Assembly (NCBI GenBank): GCA_965267425.1 | Contig: OZ253959.1 | Coordinates: 1,178,001-1,242,000 of the forward strand | DNA from: G965267425 sp965267425 | GTDB taxonomy: Bacteria; Bacteroidota; Bacteroidia; Flavobacteriales_E; Vicingaceae | DNA: 64,000 nucleotides | Direction of reading: 5' to 3' | Shown here: positions 44,047-54,600 of the stretch, in pieces | Layout: each line of letters begins with the position of its first letter | How positions within the stretch are numbered: the stretch's first letter is position 1 | Program-made: the position numbers and the translations under genes | Notes under the pieces: generated by a model | What the model saw: the letters and a program-made list of their open reading frames with translations, nothing else | Database searches by the model: none | What the model was told of the DNA's origin: nothing

Positions 44047-44691
44047 TTACGGAATGTTCATAAACTTATGCGTCTGTAATGAAATATTCCACTCTGGGTT
44101 TTCTTTAATAAACGAAATAATCATAGGAATATTCGATGCTGACCTGTCCCATTCTGGTTGAAGATACAGTTTACAATCCTTAGACACCTTAGAGGCATGT
44201 TCAAGCGCAAAGTCAAAATCACTCTTGTGGTAGATAACCACTTTTAATTCATTGGCTAATTCATAGAATTCAGGCAGGGTAGGCTTGAATTTTTTTGGAG
44301 AAAGACAAACCCAATCTATTTGACCTGAGAAAGGATGGGCTCCGGATGTTTCTATGGCAATCTCGAAATTTTCTTTTTTCAGTGCTGACGTCAGTTGTTT
44401 GAGATCATACATAAGTGGTTCGCCACCTGTAATCACAGCAAAGTTACAATGCGAGGATAAATTCCTGCCATATGAAACCACGTCATCGATGGGCTCAATT
44501 TGATTGTCACTGACGTCCCAACTTTCCTTCACGTCACACCAAACGCATCCCACATCGCATCCAGCCAATCGAATAAAATAAGACAATCGGCCGCTATGGT
44601 ATCCTTCACCTTGAATGGTGAGGAATTTTTCCATAACAGGAACATGAAATTGGGTATTAATGTCAGAAGAAGTAATGATTCCTTCAGGCAT
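44047..44691 (-). CDS. queE: 7-carboxy-7-deazaguanine synthase QueE
   Basis: About 214 residues; a radical SAM enzyme in the pathway to preQ0 and queuosine in tRNA. The cluster motif is CDVGCVWC (CxxxCxxC), as in QueE. FLTIQGEGYHSGR precedes it, and AVITGGEPLMYDL and CLSPKKFKP follow. The ATG at 44691 is favoured over an in-frame TTG two codons earlier. It lies nine bases before the PD40/OmpA gene and is probably first in a queE-PD40-msrB operon. Confidence 0.94.
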   Translation of the reverse strand: MPEGIITSSDINTQFHVPVMEKFLTIQGEGYHSGRLSYFIRLAGCDVGCVWCDVKESWDVSDNQIEPIDDVVSYGRNLSSHCNFAVITGGEPLMYDLKQLTSALKKENFEIAIETSGAHPFSGQIDWVCLSPKKFKPTLPEFYELANELKVVIYHKSDFDFALEHASKVSKDCKLYLQPEWDRSASNIPMIISFIKENPEWNISLQTHKFMNIP

Positions 44692-44712
44692 GGTCAATAG
44701 ATATGTTCAGTA

Positions 44713-44720
44713 CAAAAGTA
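44713..44720 (-). promoter_or_regulatory. Predicted -7 element of the queE operon
   Basis: TACTTTTG on the minus strand matches TAnnTTTG about 21 bases before the queE start. It sits in the 32-base gap after the giant subtilase gene. The sequence GTACTTTTGTAC is also a small inverted repeat. Confidence 0.45.
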
Positions 44721-44723
44721 CGA

Positions 44724-47700
44724 TCAATATATGACCAGTCGATTCTGTTGAATGAATCCATTGTTCGAGATTACCAAAACATAGATTCCACCTTCAAAAG
44801 AACTTAAATCAAGTATTTTGGTATCGTCATTACCAGAAAATGTCCAGGTTCCGGCCGCTACTTCCTGACCATTGGTATTGGCAACAGTATAGTTGAACAC
44901 TCCATTCATTCCTTTTCCAAAAATTCGAATATTTCCATTCGACGGATTTGGCATTGGGATAAATCGTGCATCAAGTTCATTGATTTCGTTCACTGTTGCT
45001 GACGTATCTTCAAATGTGTCAAACAAATTGATGTCATCAATGGCCATATCACTTCTGTAGCCCCAACCAGTAACTCCTCGGAATCGAATGTTAACCAATT
45101 CACCTGAGAATGCAGAAAGATCAATGCTGTCTTTGAGCCAAACATCACCCATGTCACCAACATGCGGTGGAACAATATCTTCAATCCATGTACCATCTGA
45201 AAATACATCCAGATGCAGTTCACCCATTTCAACACCATACATATGGTACCAATAAGTAAACCTGGGTGTCACACTTTGAATAAGGTTTAAACAAGGGGTG
45301 ATAAGGTGTGCGGCTTTGTCATTACATGATTCAGAAGCTTCCGTGAACATAAAGTTTCCGGATGCTGTTCCCGGGTCATGATCAAATTCAGGTCCGGTTC
45401 CATTTGAACGTGTGCCTTGGTCGTCTGTTCTCCAATCGATATCATCAAATACCAGGTTGGTATCATTATGCCATCCATTGTTGACATTACATCTGGTTCC
45501 TTCGCAATCATTATTGGTTCCGCATCGCAGAAAATTCTCAAAATTCTCCGACCAAGGCATTTCAACTACGGTTCCAGAGTTAATTTCAATCAACGCATCT
45601 GTGGTGTCATTAAACGCATTTTTGTCAGCACTCACCGCTGTCCATACTTTCAATGAATAATATCCCAGTTGAGAGAAATCATTGTTGTTTGAGAATGAAA
45701 ATATAGCAGAATCTCCTGGACTCAGTGGGCCGGCAAATGTTTCAGTTACAACGGGTTGATTGTCAATCTGAAGTGATATTGGAACATTGCTGATGCTATT
45801 GATTCCTTGATTTTTAACATTGACTTTGATGGTCATGTCATCCACTCCGTGACAATCTGCAATAGAACCATTGGAAGGGGAAACCACCGAAACTACTGAG
45901 GCGTCGTCGTTCAACTGACATCCAAAGGTGCCCAGGGGTTTTTGGATGGCAATGGCTCGTCTGCCAACTGCTTCATTAGGCCCCAAAGCTTTAACGCTAA
46001 GCCAATCATTTTCCAGGGGCGAAATATTTTTCAATATGATGGAAGTATCAGAAGAAGTGCCAGCTGAATCCATGTACATATTTCCCAATATACTTGCTTC
46101 ATATCCAGTAGCACCCGCTACTGGTGACCAACTCAATTGAATACTGTCTGGACAAGCCCAATCGACATTTAAATTATCAGGTACGCCAATGATGCTAAAG
46201 TCATGATCAGATTCATCACTATTACCACCTCGTGAAAGCCGTACTTTAACTGATCCAGTGGCTCCGGAAGGTACAGTCCAAGAAAACTGTCTGGCAGACC
46301 CACCTACATTATTGGAGATGGTATTCCAGCCAACTCCCTGGTTGGTTGAATATTCCAAAGTAAACGTTCCTGTGTTGCTATGCGCATCCCATTTAATGAA
46401 TTCAGATTCACCGGGTACAAATGGATCACCACCATTGGGGTAGGTCAGGGTAAATTCATCTTCTACAAAATAATAGACTAGGTGATAATCCTGTGGACCC
46501 ATTGGCACATGGGTTCCTAGGATGTCAATTGTATAAGTACCGGAAGCTGGATTATCAATGGTCACTTGCTCCATGTTATTCAACGTATCTACGCCGCGAA
46601 CCGCATTCGAATTCAATGCAGTTGCATTTGGAGTAGGGTCTAATACCCAAGGTAAAAAAGACGTGCTTGAAGGATTTTCCACACGTAAGTCTAAATTGTT
46701 TACTAGTGCCTTTGCAGCGGAAGTAGAGCCTTCTTCATCAACCCACAATACCATTACTCTCAGTTCTACTGTATTGGCTGGAACGGTTATCAAATGTGTA
46801 TTGGTGTCTCCATTTGACAATTGGCTTGCCAAATAGGTTCCTTTTTCCAAAGTTTCATATGCCCTCAGGTTATTGATTCGTCCCCAACCGTATTTGAAAT
46901 CCGGACCAGGATTTCCCAAATCTTCTGCCGTATTTAAAACCGCCGCTTTGATAAGTCCTGAAGGTGGAGTTGCTCCGGCATTTAAGTCTTCGTATGCCTG
47001 GTATAATTGAGCAAATGAACCTGAGACACCTGGACAAGCCATAGATGTTCCTGACTTGGTAGTATAATCATTCACATCAGTAGTAGAAACCACGCTAGAT
47101 CCTTTCGCAGAAATATCTGGTTTAAGACGTCCATCCGAAGCTGGTCCACGACTACTGGAATTTGATACAACATCTGCAGAAGTCAGGTTTGCAACAGCCA
47201 CAACGTTTTTACCAATTTTATGACCACCGGTTACATTTCCCCATCCAGAACCTGCACCATAGCCACAATTAGAAGTACCATTGTTTCCTGCCGAGAATAT
47301 ATGAATCAATGAAGGGTTATCGTGAACCTGTTCATCCAATTGTTCCGTTAACGATGTATACCCATTGTTACATCCATTACTGTAAGATTTTGAAACAATG
47401 ACCACATCATAATTCTGAAGATGTGATACAGCACTATCGAAATTGTTGTTACTGGAAGAATAGACATAAAACATAGAGCCTGGTGCCATTCCCATGCTGG
47501 TAGGATCTAAATTTCCCGCTCCCATAATGGTACCTGCTACGTGATCTCCATGATCTCCTCCATTACTATTTGTGAATTGTTGTAAAATTCTTCCTTCATA
47601 ATCGATGTGGGGACCTATGATTCCATCATCATGCATTCCAACCGTGATGCCGGAACCGTCATAGTTCAGACCATTTTTCGTACCTGAATGAATAACATTG

Positions 47701-48362
47701 GATCGATGTTGACTTCTTGCGCCGTAATTTTCAGGATGTGATGGAGGATCAATGGGCTCCAGGTATCTCACATGAGGCAAATAAGATACTCTCTTGATGT
47801 CTTCTTTATTAATATTTAGGATAATTTTTCCTGAAATTTGACTGCTTTCATGAACATAGATTTTTTGTTCTTCGAATATGGCTAAGACATCATCCAGTAG
47901 ATCCTTTTCAAATAAAGTAGCAATCAATCGTATATTTTTTCCATCCAAAGACCATTCGGGAAAGTCTTCATTAAATACAGTGGGATGAAGTTTAAACATG
48001 TCATCTGGAACACTTGCAAATCTTACTCCCAATTGAGATTTACTTGCTGAGAGAAATTTATTGACATCAACACGTGCATAGTAGGCGTTTCCAGAAATAT
48101 AAGAGATCAATTCGATTGAATTATCAGCCAACAAGCGCAAGGATGGTTGATCAGGAATGTTATAAAATTGAAGCACCAAATATGCATGGCCATCGACCAC
48201 TTTATTGGGCTGAATCACCATACCATCAAATGACTGGATAGGTTTAGGGCTTAGGACGCCGTTTTTGAGTTGAATATTATAAGATTGAGCAGAAGATTGC
48301 AAACCTATAAGGTTTAAAATCATTCCAACTGTCAAAAAAAGAAACGAACGTCTGACATTCAT
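44724..48362 (-). CDS. Giant subtilase (S8) with CARDB-, MAM-like and T9SS sorting domains
   Basis: 1212 residues from the ATG at 48362; another ATG at 48374 is also possible and an in-frame TTG farther up is unlikely. Signal peptide ends near QSSAQ. The S8 domain covers about residues 225-520, with catalytic Asp in HDDGIIGPH, His271 in HGDHVAGT and Ser440 in SGTSMACPG, and SAGN as oxyanion motif. Then come a beta-sandwich region, a CARDB-like region (about 820-920) and a MAM-like adhesion domain (about 925-1120). The type A sorting domain is at the C-terminus (FIPMPNPSNGNIRIFGKG). A surface protease or adhesin. Confidence 0.9.
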   Translation of the reverse strand: MNVRRSFLFLTVGMILNLIGLQSSAQSYNIQLKNGVLSPKPIQSFDGMVIQPNKVVDGHAYLVLQFYNIPDQPSLRLLADNSIELISYISGNAYYARVDVNKFLSASKSQLGVRFASVPDDMFKLHPTVFNEDFPEWSLDGKNIRLIATLFEKDLLDDVLAIFEEQKIYVHESSQISGKIILNINKEDIKRVSYLPHVRYLEPIDPPSHPENYGARSQHRSNVIHSGTKNGLNYDGSGITVGMHDDGIIGPHIDYEGRILQQFTNSNGGDHGDHVAGTIMGAGNLDPTSMGMAPGSMFYVYSSSNNNFDSAVSHLQNYDVVIVSKSYSNGCNNGYTSLTEQLDEQVHDNPSLIHIFSAGNNGTSNCGYGAGSGWGNVTGGHKIGKNVVAVANLTSADVVSNSSSRGPASDGRLKPDISAKGSSVVSTTDVNDYTTKSGTSMACPGVSGSFAQLYQAYEDLNAGATPPSGLIKAAVLNTAEDLGNPGPDFKYGWGRINNLRAYETLEKGTYLASQLSNGDTNTHLITVPANTVELRVMVLWVDEEGSTSAAKALVNNLDLRVENPSSTSFLPWVLDPTPNATALNSNAVRGVDTLNNMEQVTIDNPASGTYTIDILGTHVPMGPQDYHLVYYFVEDEFTLTYPNGGDPFVPGESEFIKWDAHSNTGTFTLEYSTNQGVGWNTISNNVGGSARQFSWTVPSGATGSVKVRLSRGGNSDESDHDFSIIGVPDNLNVDWACPDSIQLSWSPVAGATGYEASILGNMYMDSAGTSSDTSIILKNISPLENDWLSVKALGPNEAVGRRAIAIQKPLGTFGCQLNDDASVVSVVSPSNGSIADCHGVDDMTIKVNVKNQGINSISNVPISLQIDNQPVVTETFAGPLSPGDSAIFSFSNNNDFSQLGYYSLKVWTAVSADKNAFNDTTDALIEINSGTVVEMPWSENFENFLRCGTNNDCEGTRCNVNNGWHNDTNLVFDDIDWRTDDQGTRSNGTGPEFDHDPGTASGNFMFTEASESCNDKAAHLITPCLNLIQSVTPRFTYWYHMYGVEMGELHLDVFSDGTWIEDIVPPHVGDMGDVWLKDSIDLSAFSGELVNIRFRGVTGWGYRSDMAIDDINLFDTFEDTSATVNEINELDARFIPMPNPSNGNIRIFGKGMNGVFNYTVANTNGQEVAAGTWTFSGNDDTKILDLSSFEGGIYVLVISNNGFIQQNRLVIY

Positions 48363-48507
48363 AGGAAAATCCATCAAAGTGCTTAAAATCAATTAAATAG
48401 AGGTAGATCCCGGTTACTACGCCTGTTATTTTCAAGTTAAAAATACAATAAAATCATATCAAAATGACTAATTTAGGGTAGAATTGGGAAGATAAATCGT
48501 TGATTCC

Positions 48508-49518
48508 ATGAATCTTATCAAAGGCATATTTTTCATCGGCTTTTTATTGTGTATACTTTACGCTGGAAGACTTTCAGGGCAGGATATACATTTTAGTCAA
48601 TACTATGCTTCTCCCATGAATTTGAACCCTGCATTGACAGGTCAATTTGATGGGGATTATCGTATTGTCGGTAATTTCAGAAATCAATGGAGTTCCATTA
48701 CCATACCTTATAAAACTTTTGGTGTTTCAGGTGATGCGCGATACTTCTTAAACAATCCATTTGTTCATACCGGCATAGCAGTTTATAATGACGTAACCGG
48801 TGATTCAGAATTTACATCTACCCAAATCATGGTATCCGGAGCTTTCAGTTACCCGTTGGACCATGATTCAATTCATGTCTTGAGTTTTGGATTACAGCCA
48901 ACATACCATGCAAGATCCATAGATTATACCAAGCTGCGTTTTGACAATCAATATTCAGTCAAATATGGCCATTATGATCCATCCTTACCTTCAGGTGAGA
49001 ATTTCAATCAAAGCAACGAAAACAATATTGACCTGAATACCGGATTTACCTGGAGGGTCAATCTTTCCCCTCGAAATAATTTTACTTCTGGAATTGGAAT
49101 ATATCACCTGTTTGAGCCGGAGTCGGAATTGTTTGATAGCGATGAAGTTTTACGCCGAATGACATATCATGTGAATGGTCAAGTTAAAATGGCTTCGATG
49201 GTGGATGCCTTACCAGGTATTTCTTACATGAGTCAGGGCAAATCTCAGGAATTGGTTTTTGGAAGTAGTTTCAGGTACTTGATCAATGGATTTTCAACCC
49301 TTCATTTGGGTTATTGGTATCGAAATAATGATGCCGGATTTATCACTGCAGGATTGACTCATCAAAATGTTTATGCAGGGTTTAGTTACGATTTCAACTC
49401 TTCTGATTTAAAAGAAGCAAGCAATGGTAGAGGAGGGGTTGAATTTTCCATTATCTATATTATCAGAAAATTTGACAAACGAATAAGTCGATTTACCAGT
49501 TGTCCTGATTATATTTAG
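48508..49518 (+). CDS. PorP/SprF family T9SS-associated membrane protein
   Basis: 336 residues. A signal peptide ends near RLSGQ, and the family N-terminus DIHFSQYYASPMNLNPALTG follows, with IVGNFRNQW. The rest is beta-barrel-like with alternating aromatic residues, ending in the PorP/SprF pattern GGVEFSIIYII. Such outer-membrane proteins work with the type IX secretion system and with attachment of surface adhesins. It precedes a PD40/OmpA-like gene by six bases, a recurrent PorP-PorE-like pairing. It is divergent from the giant subtilase. Confidence 0.93.
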   Translation: MNLIKGIFFIGFLLCILYAGRLSGQDIHFSQYYASPMNLNPALTGQFDGDYRIVGNFRNQWSSITIPYKTFGVSGDARYFLNNPFVHTGIAVYNDVTGDSEFTSTQIMVSGAFSYPLDHDSIHVLSFGLQPTYHARSIDYTKLRFDNQYSVKYGHYDPSLPSGENFNQSNENNIDLNTGFTWRVNLSPRNNFTSGIGIYHLFEPESELFDSDEVLRRMTYHVNGQVKMASMVDALPGISYMSQGKSQELVFGSSFRYLINGFSTLHLGYWYRNNDAGFITAGLTHQNVYAGFSYDFNSSDLKEASNGRGGVEFSIIYIIRKFDKRISRFTSCPDYI

Positions 49519-49524
49519 CGACCA

Positions 49525-51426
49525 ATGAAATTGCTTGCTCAAATAGCCTTATTTCTTGTATTGTTTCCTTTGACCTTATCTGCCCAGCGTCAAAAAAAGA
49601 TTGCGCATAAGGGTGATCAATGTTATCAACACTTTGATTATTTAGGAGCTGCCTTTTATTATCGAATGGCGCTTGATATCGATTCGTCCTCAGTAGAATT
49701 GTTGAATAAATATGCTGATGCATTGAGAATGCAACACGACTATGCTCCAGCCTTGCGCTATTATAAAAGGGTATATCAAATGGATCGGGGTAAATATTTT
49801 AAAGAAGTGACTTACCACATGGGTGATTTGTACATGAAATCAGAAGACTACAAGAATGCAAAAAAATATTTTCGAAGGACATTGAGAATCATGAGAAGGG
49901 ACAAAGACAGTTTCTTCTATCGTTCTGCTGTACAGCAGATTAATTCATGCACATTTGCTGAGCGGGAAAGAAAATTACCAAAAGACATCACCCTATTCAA
50001 CATAGGTCCATATTTGAATACAACGAATTCTGAATTTTCAGGATTTTATTTTGATGATTCAACCCTTTATTATTCCAGCTTGAGGCCAGATTCTTCTGTG
50101 AATTCAATTGTCCTGGATACGGCAAACTATACCATTGAAATGCTTCGAGCTAAATTGAGAAATGGTTATTGGGTGGAAGAAATGAGCGTGGACGAATTAG
50201 CATCAATTGATGAGCCAGATCTTGCTAATCTTACGTTTAACTACAAAAGAAGTGAAGCATTTTATTCAGGTTGTAAAAATCGACAGTGTAATATTTACAG
50301 AGTCTATCACGGAGATGGACTTTGGAGCGAACCTGAATTATTTGATGAAAAAGTCAATATGGAGGGGTATACCCAGACACAGCCATTTGCCGTTAAGATT
50401 AATGGATACAATTATTTGTTTTTTGCAAGTAATAGACCTGGAGGTAAGGGTGGTATGGATATTTGGTATGTAAATTACTACAGCAATGGTGAAGTTTCGG
50501 ATCCAATAAACTTAGGACCTCAGATCAATACACCAGGCAATGAAATTTGCCCATTCTATTCATTGGACGATTCAACTTTTTATTTTAGTTCTGATTGGCA
50601 TCATGGGTTTGGAGGATTTGACATTTTTAAAAGTGTTGGAAAACCCGAGAAGCTTGATACGGTAATCAATATGGGAGTGCCAATCAATTCAAGTGTCAAT
50701 GACACGTATTTTAATCATTTCAATGGAAAGGCCGTTCTGACTTCCAACCGGAAAGGATCTATGAACGATAAAAATGAACATTGTTGTAATGACTTATTTG
50801 TATTTGAATACGATTATCAATTACCTGTTAAAGAGCTGAGTTCATTTGAGCGGTTGGAACAATTACTTCCTGTTCAATTGTACTTTAATAATGATGTCCC
50901 TTCACCATCCATTAACGATACAGTAACGGATCGCACATATCATTCTACTTATTTTGAATACTTAACGCTCGAAGGAAGGTATAAAAAAGAAGTGGGGAGG
51001 GGTGTGAAAGGAAATGAACGTGTGTTGCGGCAAGATGAAATTGAAGATTTCTTTGAGGATAATGTCAAAGCGGGTCATTATTCATTAGAAGCAGTCTTTC
51101 CATTATTATTGGAAGAATTGGAACAGGGAAACAAAATTGAATTGGATATAAAAGGTTATGCAAGTCCCTTGTCGGAATCGGAATATAACCGAAAACTTAC
51201 GGTAAGAAGGATAAAGTCTGTTGAATTAAGCTTTCGTCAGTACAAAGGAGGAGTATTAGAACCTTATTTAAATAGTGGTCATTTACAGATCAACAGTATA
51301 CCTTTTGGAGAATACAAAGCGTCTAAAATTGTAAGCGACAAACGCAATGATGTAAAGAATTCCATTTACAGCCGTGAAGCTGCTGTTGAAAGGAGGGTAG
51401 AGATCATTTCTGCCAGGCAAATGTGA
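49525..51426 (+). CDS. TPR/PD40 envelope protein with OmpA-like C-terminus, PorP partner
   Basis: 633 residues. Signal peptide ends near TLSAQ. TPR-like helices (about 25-145) and PD40 blades (about 160-440; YLFFASNRPGGKGGMDIW, TFYFSSDWHHGFGGFDIF) are followed by an OmpA-like domain at about 530-630. Its motif is IKGYASPLSESEYNRKLTVRRIKS: the Arg is kept but GHTD is replaced by GYASP, so peptidoglycan binding may differ. No carboxypeptidase-regulatory domain was noted. It is coupled to the PorP/SprF gene. Confidence 0.87.
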   Translation: MKLLAQIALFLVLFPLTLSAQRQKKIAHKGDQCYQHFDYLGAAFYYRMALDIDSSSVELLNKYADALRMQHDYAPALRYYKRVYQMDRGKYFKEVTYHMGDLYMKSEDYKNAKKYFRRTLRIMRRDKDSFFYRSAVQQINSCTFAERERKLPKDITLFNIGPYLNTTNSEFSGFYFDDSTLYYSSLRPDSSVNSIVLDTANYTIEMLRAKLRNGYWVEEMSVDELASIDEPDLANLTFNYKRSEAFYSGCKNRQCNIYRVYHGDGLWSEPELFDEKVNMEGYTQTQPFAVKINGYNYLFFASNRPGGKGGMDIWYVNYYSNGEVSDPINLGPQINTPGNEICPFYSLDDSTFYFSSDWHHGFGGFDIFKSVGKPEKLDTVINMGVPINSSVNDTYFNHFNGKAVLTSNRKGSMNDKNEHCCNDLFVFEYDYQLPVKELSSFERLEQLLPVQLYFNNDVPSPSINDTVTDRTYHSTYFEYLTLEGRYKKEVGRGVKGNERVLRQDEIEDFFEDNVKAGHYSLEAVFPLLLEELEQGNKIELDIKGYASPLSESEYNRKLTVRRIKSVELSFRQYKGGVLEPYLNSGHLQINSIPFGEYKASKIVSDKRNDVKNSIYSREAAVERRVEIISARQM

Positions 51427-51604
51427 GTTAAAATTCGGTAAGTCGTTGATCTCATATGTTTTGTATTATTCAGAATCATTCCAAATAGGTTTCCAATTCT
51501 ATCGACTTTCTATTTAAATTCTGTATAAAATTTAATGTCTTTTTTTTAGTATATTAGCTTGATTTTTTGTAAAATCGCTTTATTATTAACCAAACCAATC
51601 AATT

Positions 51605-54600
51605 ATGAAAAACTCTACAGATTCATCTTCTGGGGTGTTTTCGCGTTTTGTAAGCCGAATTCAATCCAGAGGACATCGTATGATTAAATTTGTGGCTGTT
51701 TCTGGTTTGATGGTTATGGGCGCATATTCAGCTAATGCTCAATTGGCTGGTGGAACCTATACTATTAACTCAGGTGCTGCTACAGGAGGAACCAACTATA
51801 ATAACTTTACAGACGCTGCTCTCGCTTTGGGAAGTGGTATCTTAGGTGACGTTACTTTCAACGTTGTTGCTGGTTCCGGACCTTACACGGAACGTCTTAT
51901 CCTTCCTAATATTCCAGGAACTGGTCCTGATGGTATCGGAGGATTCAACTACGTAACTTTTAATGGTAATGGAAATACATTGCAGTACGCTGCAACTTCT
52001 TCCACTGCTCGTAGTACAGTTTTCTTTAATGGAATGGATTATGTAATCCTTGATAGTTTAACTATCAAAACTACAGGTACTTCTTATGGATGGGGTATCC
52101 ACTTCTACAATCAATCTAACAACAACATTGTTAGAAATTGTACAATTGATTGTGGTACTTCAACTAGTTCTAACTTCAACGGTGTGATTATGTCAGGATC
52201 ACTTTCGTCTTACTGGAGTTTCGGTAATTCAGAAGATTTGACATTTGAAGACAACACATTTGAAGGTGGATATCATGGTGCTCGTATCTACGGTGCTGGT
52301 ACTTCTAACTATAGAAGTGGATATACATTTACTGGTAACACATTCTCTTGCTACTATTATGGTGTATATTTCTACTACACTGAAGATCTTATCGTTCATG
52401 ATAACCTATTTACAAAAGATGCTTCTTTTAGTTCAAATTTCGGATACAACTGTTACATTGGTTACTCAAGTAACATTGATGTACAAAGAAACTTGTTCCA
52501 AAAGTCAGGTTTTGCTGGATTATATATGAGATATGTAAACTACTACAATGCTCCTACGAGCAACTCTACAGTTGCTAACAACATTGTAGAAGGGGAGTGG
52601 ATGGGAACATCAACTCGTTACGGAATCTACATGTACCGTGTTGACGATTTGGATTATGTATACAACAGTATCAACATCAGCCCAGCTGGTTCAGGTACAT
52701 TATATGGAGTATACTACTACTATTCTGATGCATCTGTTCAAAACAACTCTTTCCGTTTTGAAGGAACAGGTACTACTAACTTAGTATTCTCTTTTGGTTC
52801 AACAGGAACATTTAATTATAACAACTTCTATTCAGAAAACACTGGAGCACGTTATTACTGGTCTGGAACGTATTATTATTCTTGGGCTAACTTCCTTTCA
52901 GGATCTAGCACAAATGCTAATTCGTTGTTTACCGATCCAGATTATACTTCTGATACAGATCTTTTCCCATTGAGTGCAACGCTTGACGGAAATGCAACTC
53001 CTGTTGGTGTTACTACTGACTACACTGGAGCTACTCGTAATGCAACTACTCCTGATATTGGAGCATTCGAATATACTCCTCCTCAAAATGATGCAGGTGT
53101 TACTACTTTGATTCAGCCAGTTGCTGTTTGTCCTGATACTAACACAATTGTTGTATTGGTGAAAAATGCTGGTGCACTTCCATTGACTAGCTTTGATGTA
53201 TATTACTCAGTTTTAGGTGGTACTTACACTGGTATTACTCAAGGTCCTGTTTCTGTTAGTGGTGTGAGCATCATCCCTGGTGGAGATACAGCTATTACAT
53301 TGAGTTCTGCATTCATCATGGCTGGAAACACAGCTTATACCATCAATGCTTGGACATCTAATCCTAACAATACTACGGATGACAGAATGTCTAATGATAC
53401 ATTGACTATCGATGCTGAAACTGCATTAAACGGAGTTTACACAATTAATCCAACTGGTTCAGGAGCAACTAACTATACATCATTTACTGATGCGATTACT
53501 GCTTTGAATACATACGGAGTTTGTGATCATGTAACATTTGATGTAACTGCTGCTACATACAACGAACAAGTAGTTATGGGATCTGTTATTGGAGCGAGTG
53601 ATGCTGCAACCATTACTTTCCACCCAGATCCAGCAAACACTTCACCAGTTGAATTGGAGTGGAACTCAACAAGTTCAGCTAACAACTACACATTGATGTT
53701 AGACGGTTCTGATTGGGTAACATTTGATGACATTACTATCAAGTCTTTGAACACTTCATATGCTACGACTGTTTATTTGAACAATGATGCAACAAACAAC
53801 ACATTCATGAATTGTGATTTGACTGCACCAACTGGAGCTACTTCTTGGCCTGGTTACAACGTTCAAATTTATGGAGCAGATGCTGAGTACAACACATTTG
53901 AGAACAACAACATTGCAAATGGATACTACGGAATCTATGCATATGGTTGGGGTGGTAGTACTACTAACCTTCCTGATGGAAACAAGTTGATTGGAAATAC
54001 GATTACTGAGTCTTACTATTATGGAGCTTACTGGTATTACCAAGATAACTCTACGTTCAATGATAACGTAATTACTACGACTAATGCTTATCGTTTTGGT
54101 CGTGCGGTATATGGTTATATGTTCTACTCTAATGGATTAGACTTTATTGGTAACAGTATCAACTGGCCAAACAACTATTATGGTGTTTACATCTACATGG
54201 GAGGAACAGCTGAAAACCATGCTACAATTGCAAACAACTCTATGCATATTGGAGATTCAAATACAGTTGCTAGTACAACATATGGACTTTACTTCTACGG
54301 AGGTTTTGCCGATATCGTTTACAACACAATTGTTGCTGAAGGTACTGCAGGATATGCTTTGTATGTAAGAGGTGGATTGAACAAGCTGCACAACAACATT
54401 ATGTTGGCTGCTAACTCTTCATTGTCAAGTATTTTCGTGAATGGTTCTTACGCACTTATCGCTTCTGATTACAATGCGTTCTCAGGAGACGGTCCAATTG
54501 CTCAAGGTTCAAACACGTTAACTGATTGGCAAAATAACACTGGTTTTGATGCCAACTCAATTGAGCCACAAGATTTGTTTACAAACTTTGATTCGTTGAG

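Noticed and set aside
48363..48507. Promoters for the giant subtilase and PorP genes
   Set aside because: Only imperfect elements (TAACTTGA, TAATTTAG) were seen; too weak to list.
51427..51604. Promoter of the beta-helix gene
   Set aside because: The 178-base gap is very AT-rich with near matches such as TATGTTTTG, but none has correct spacing, so no promoter was assigned.
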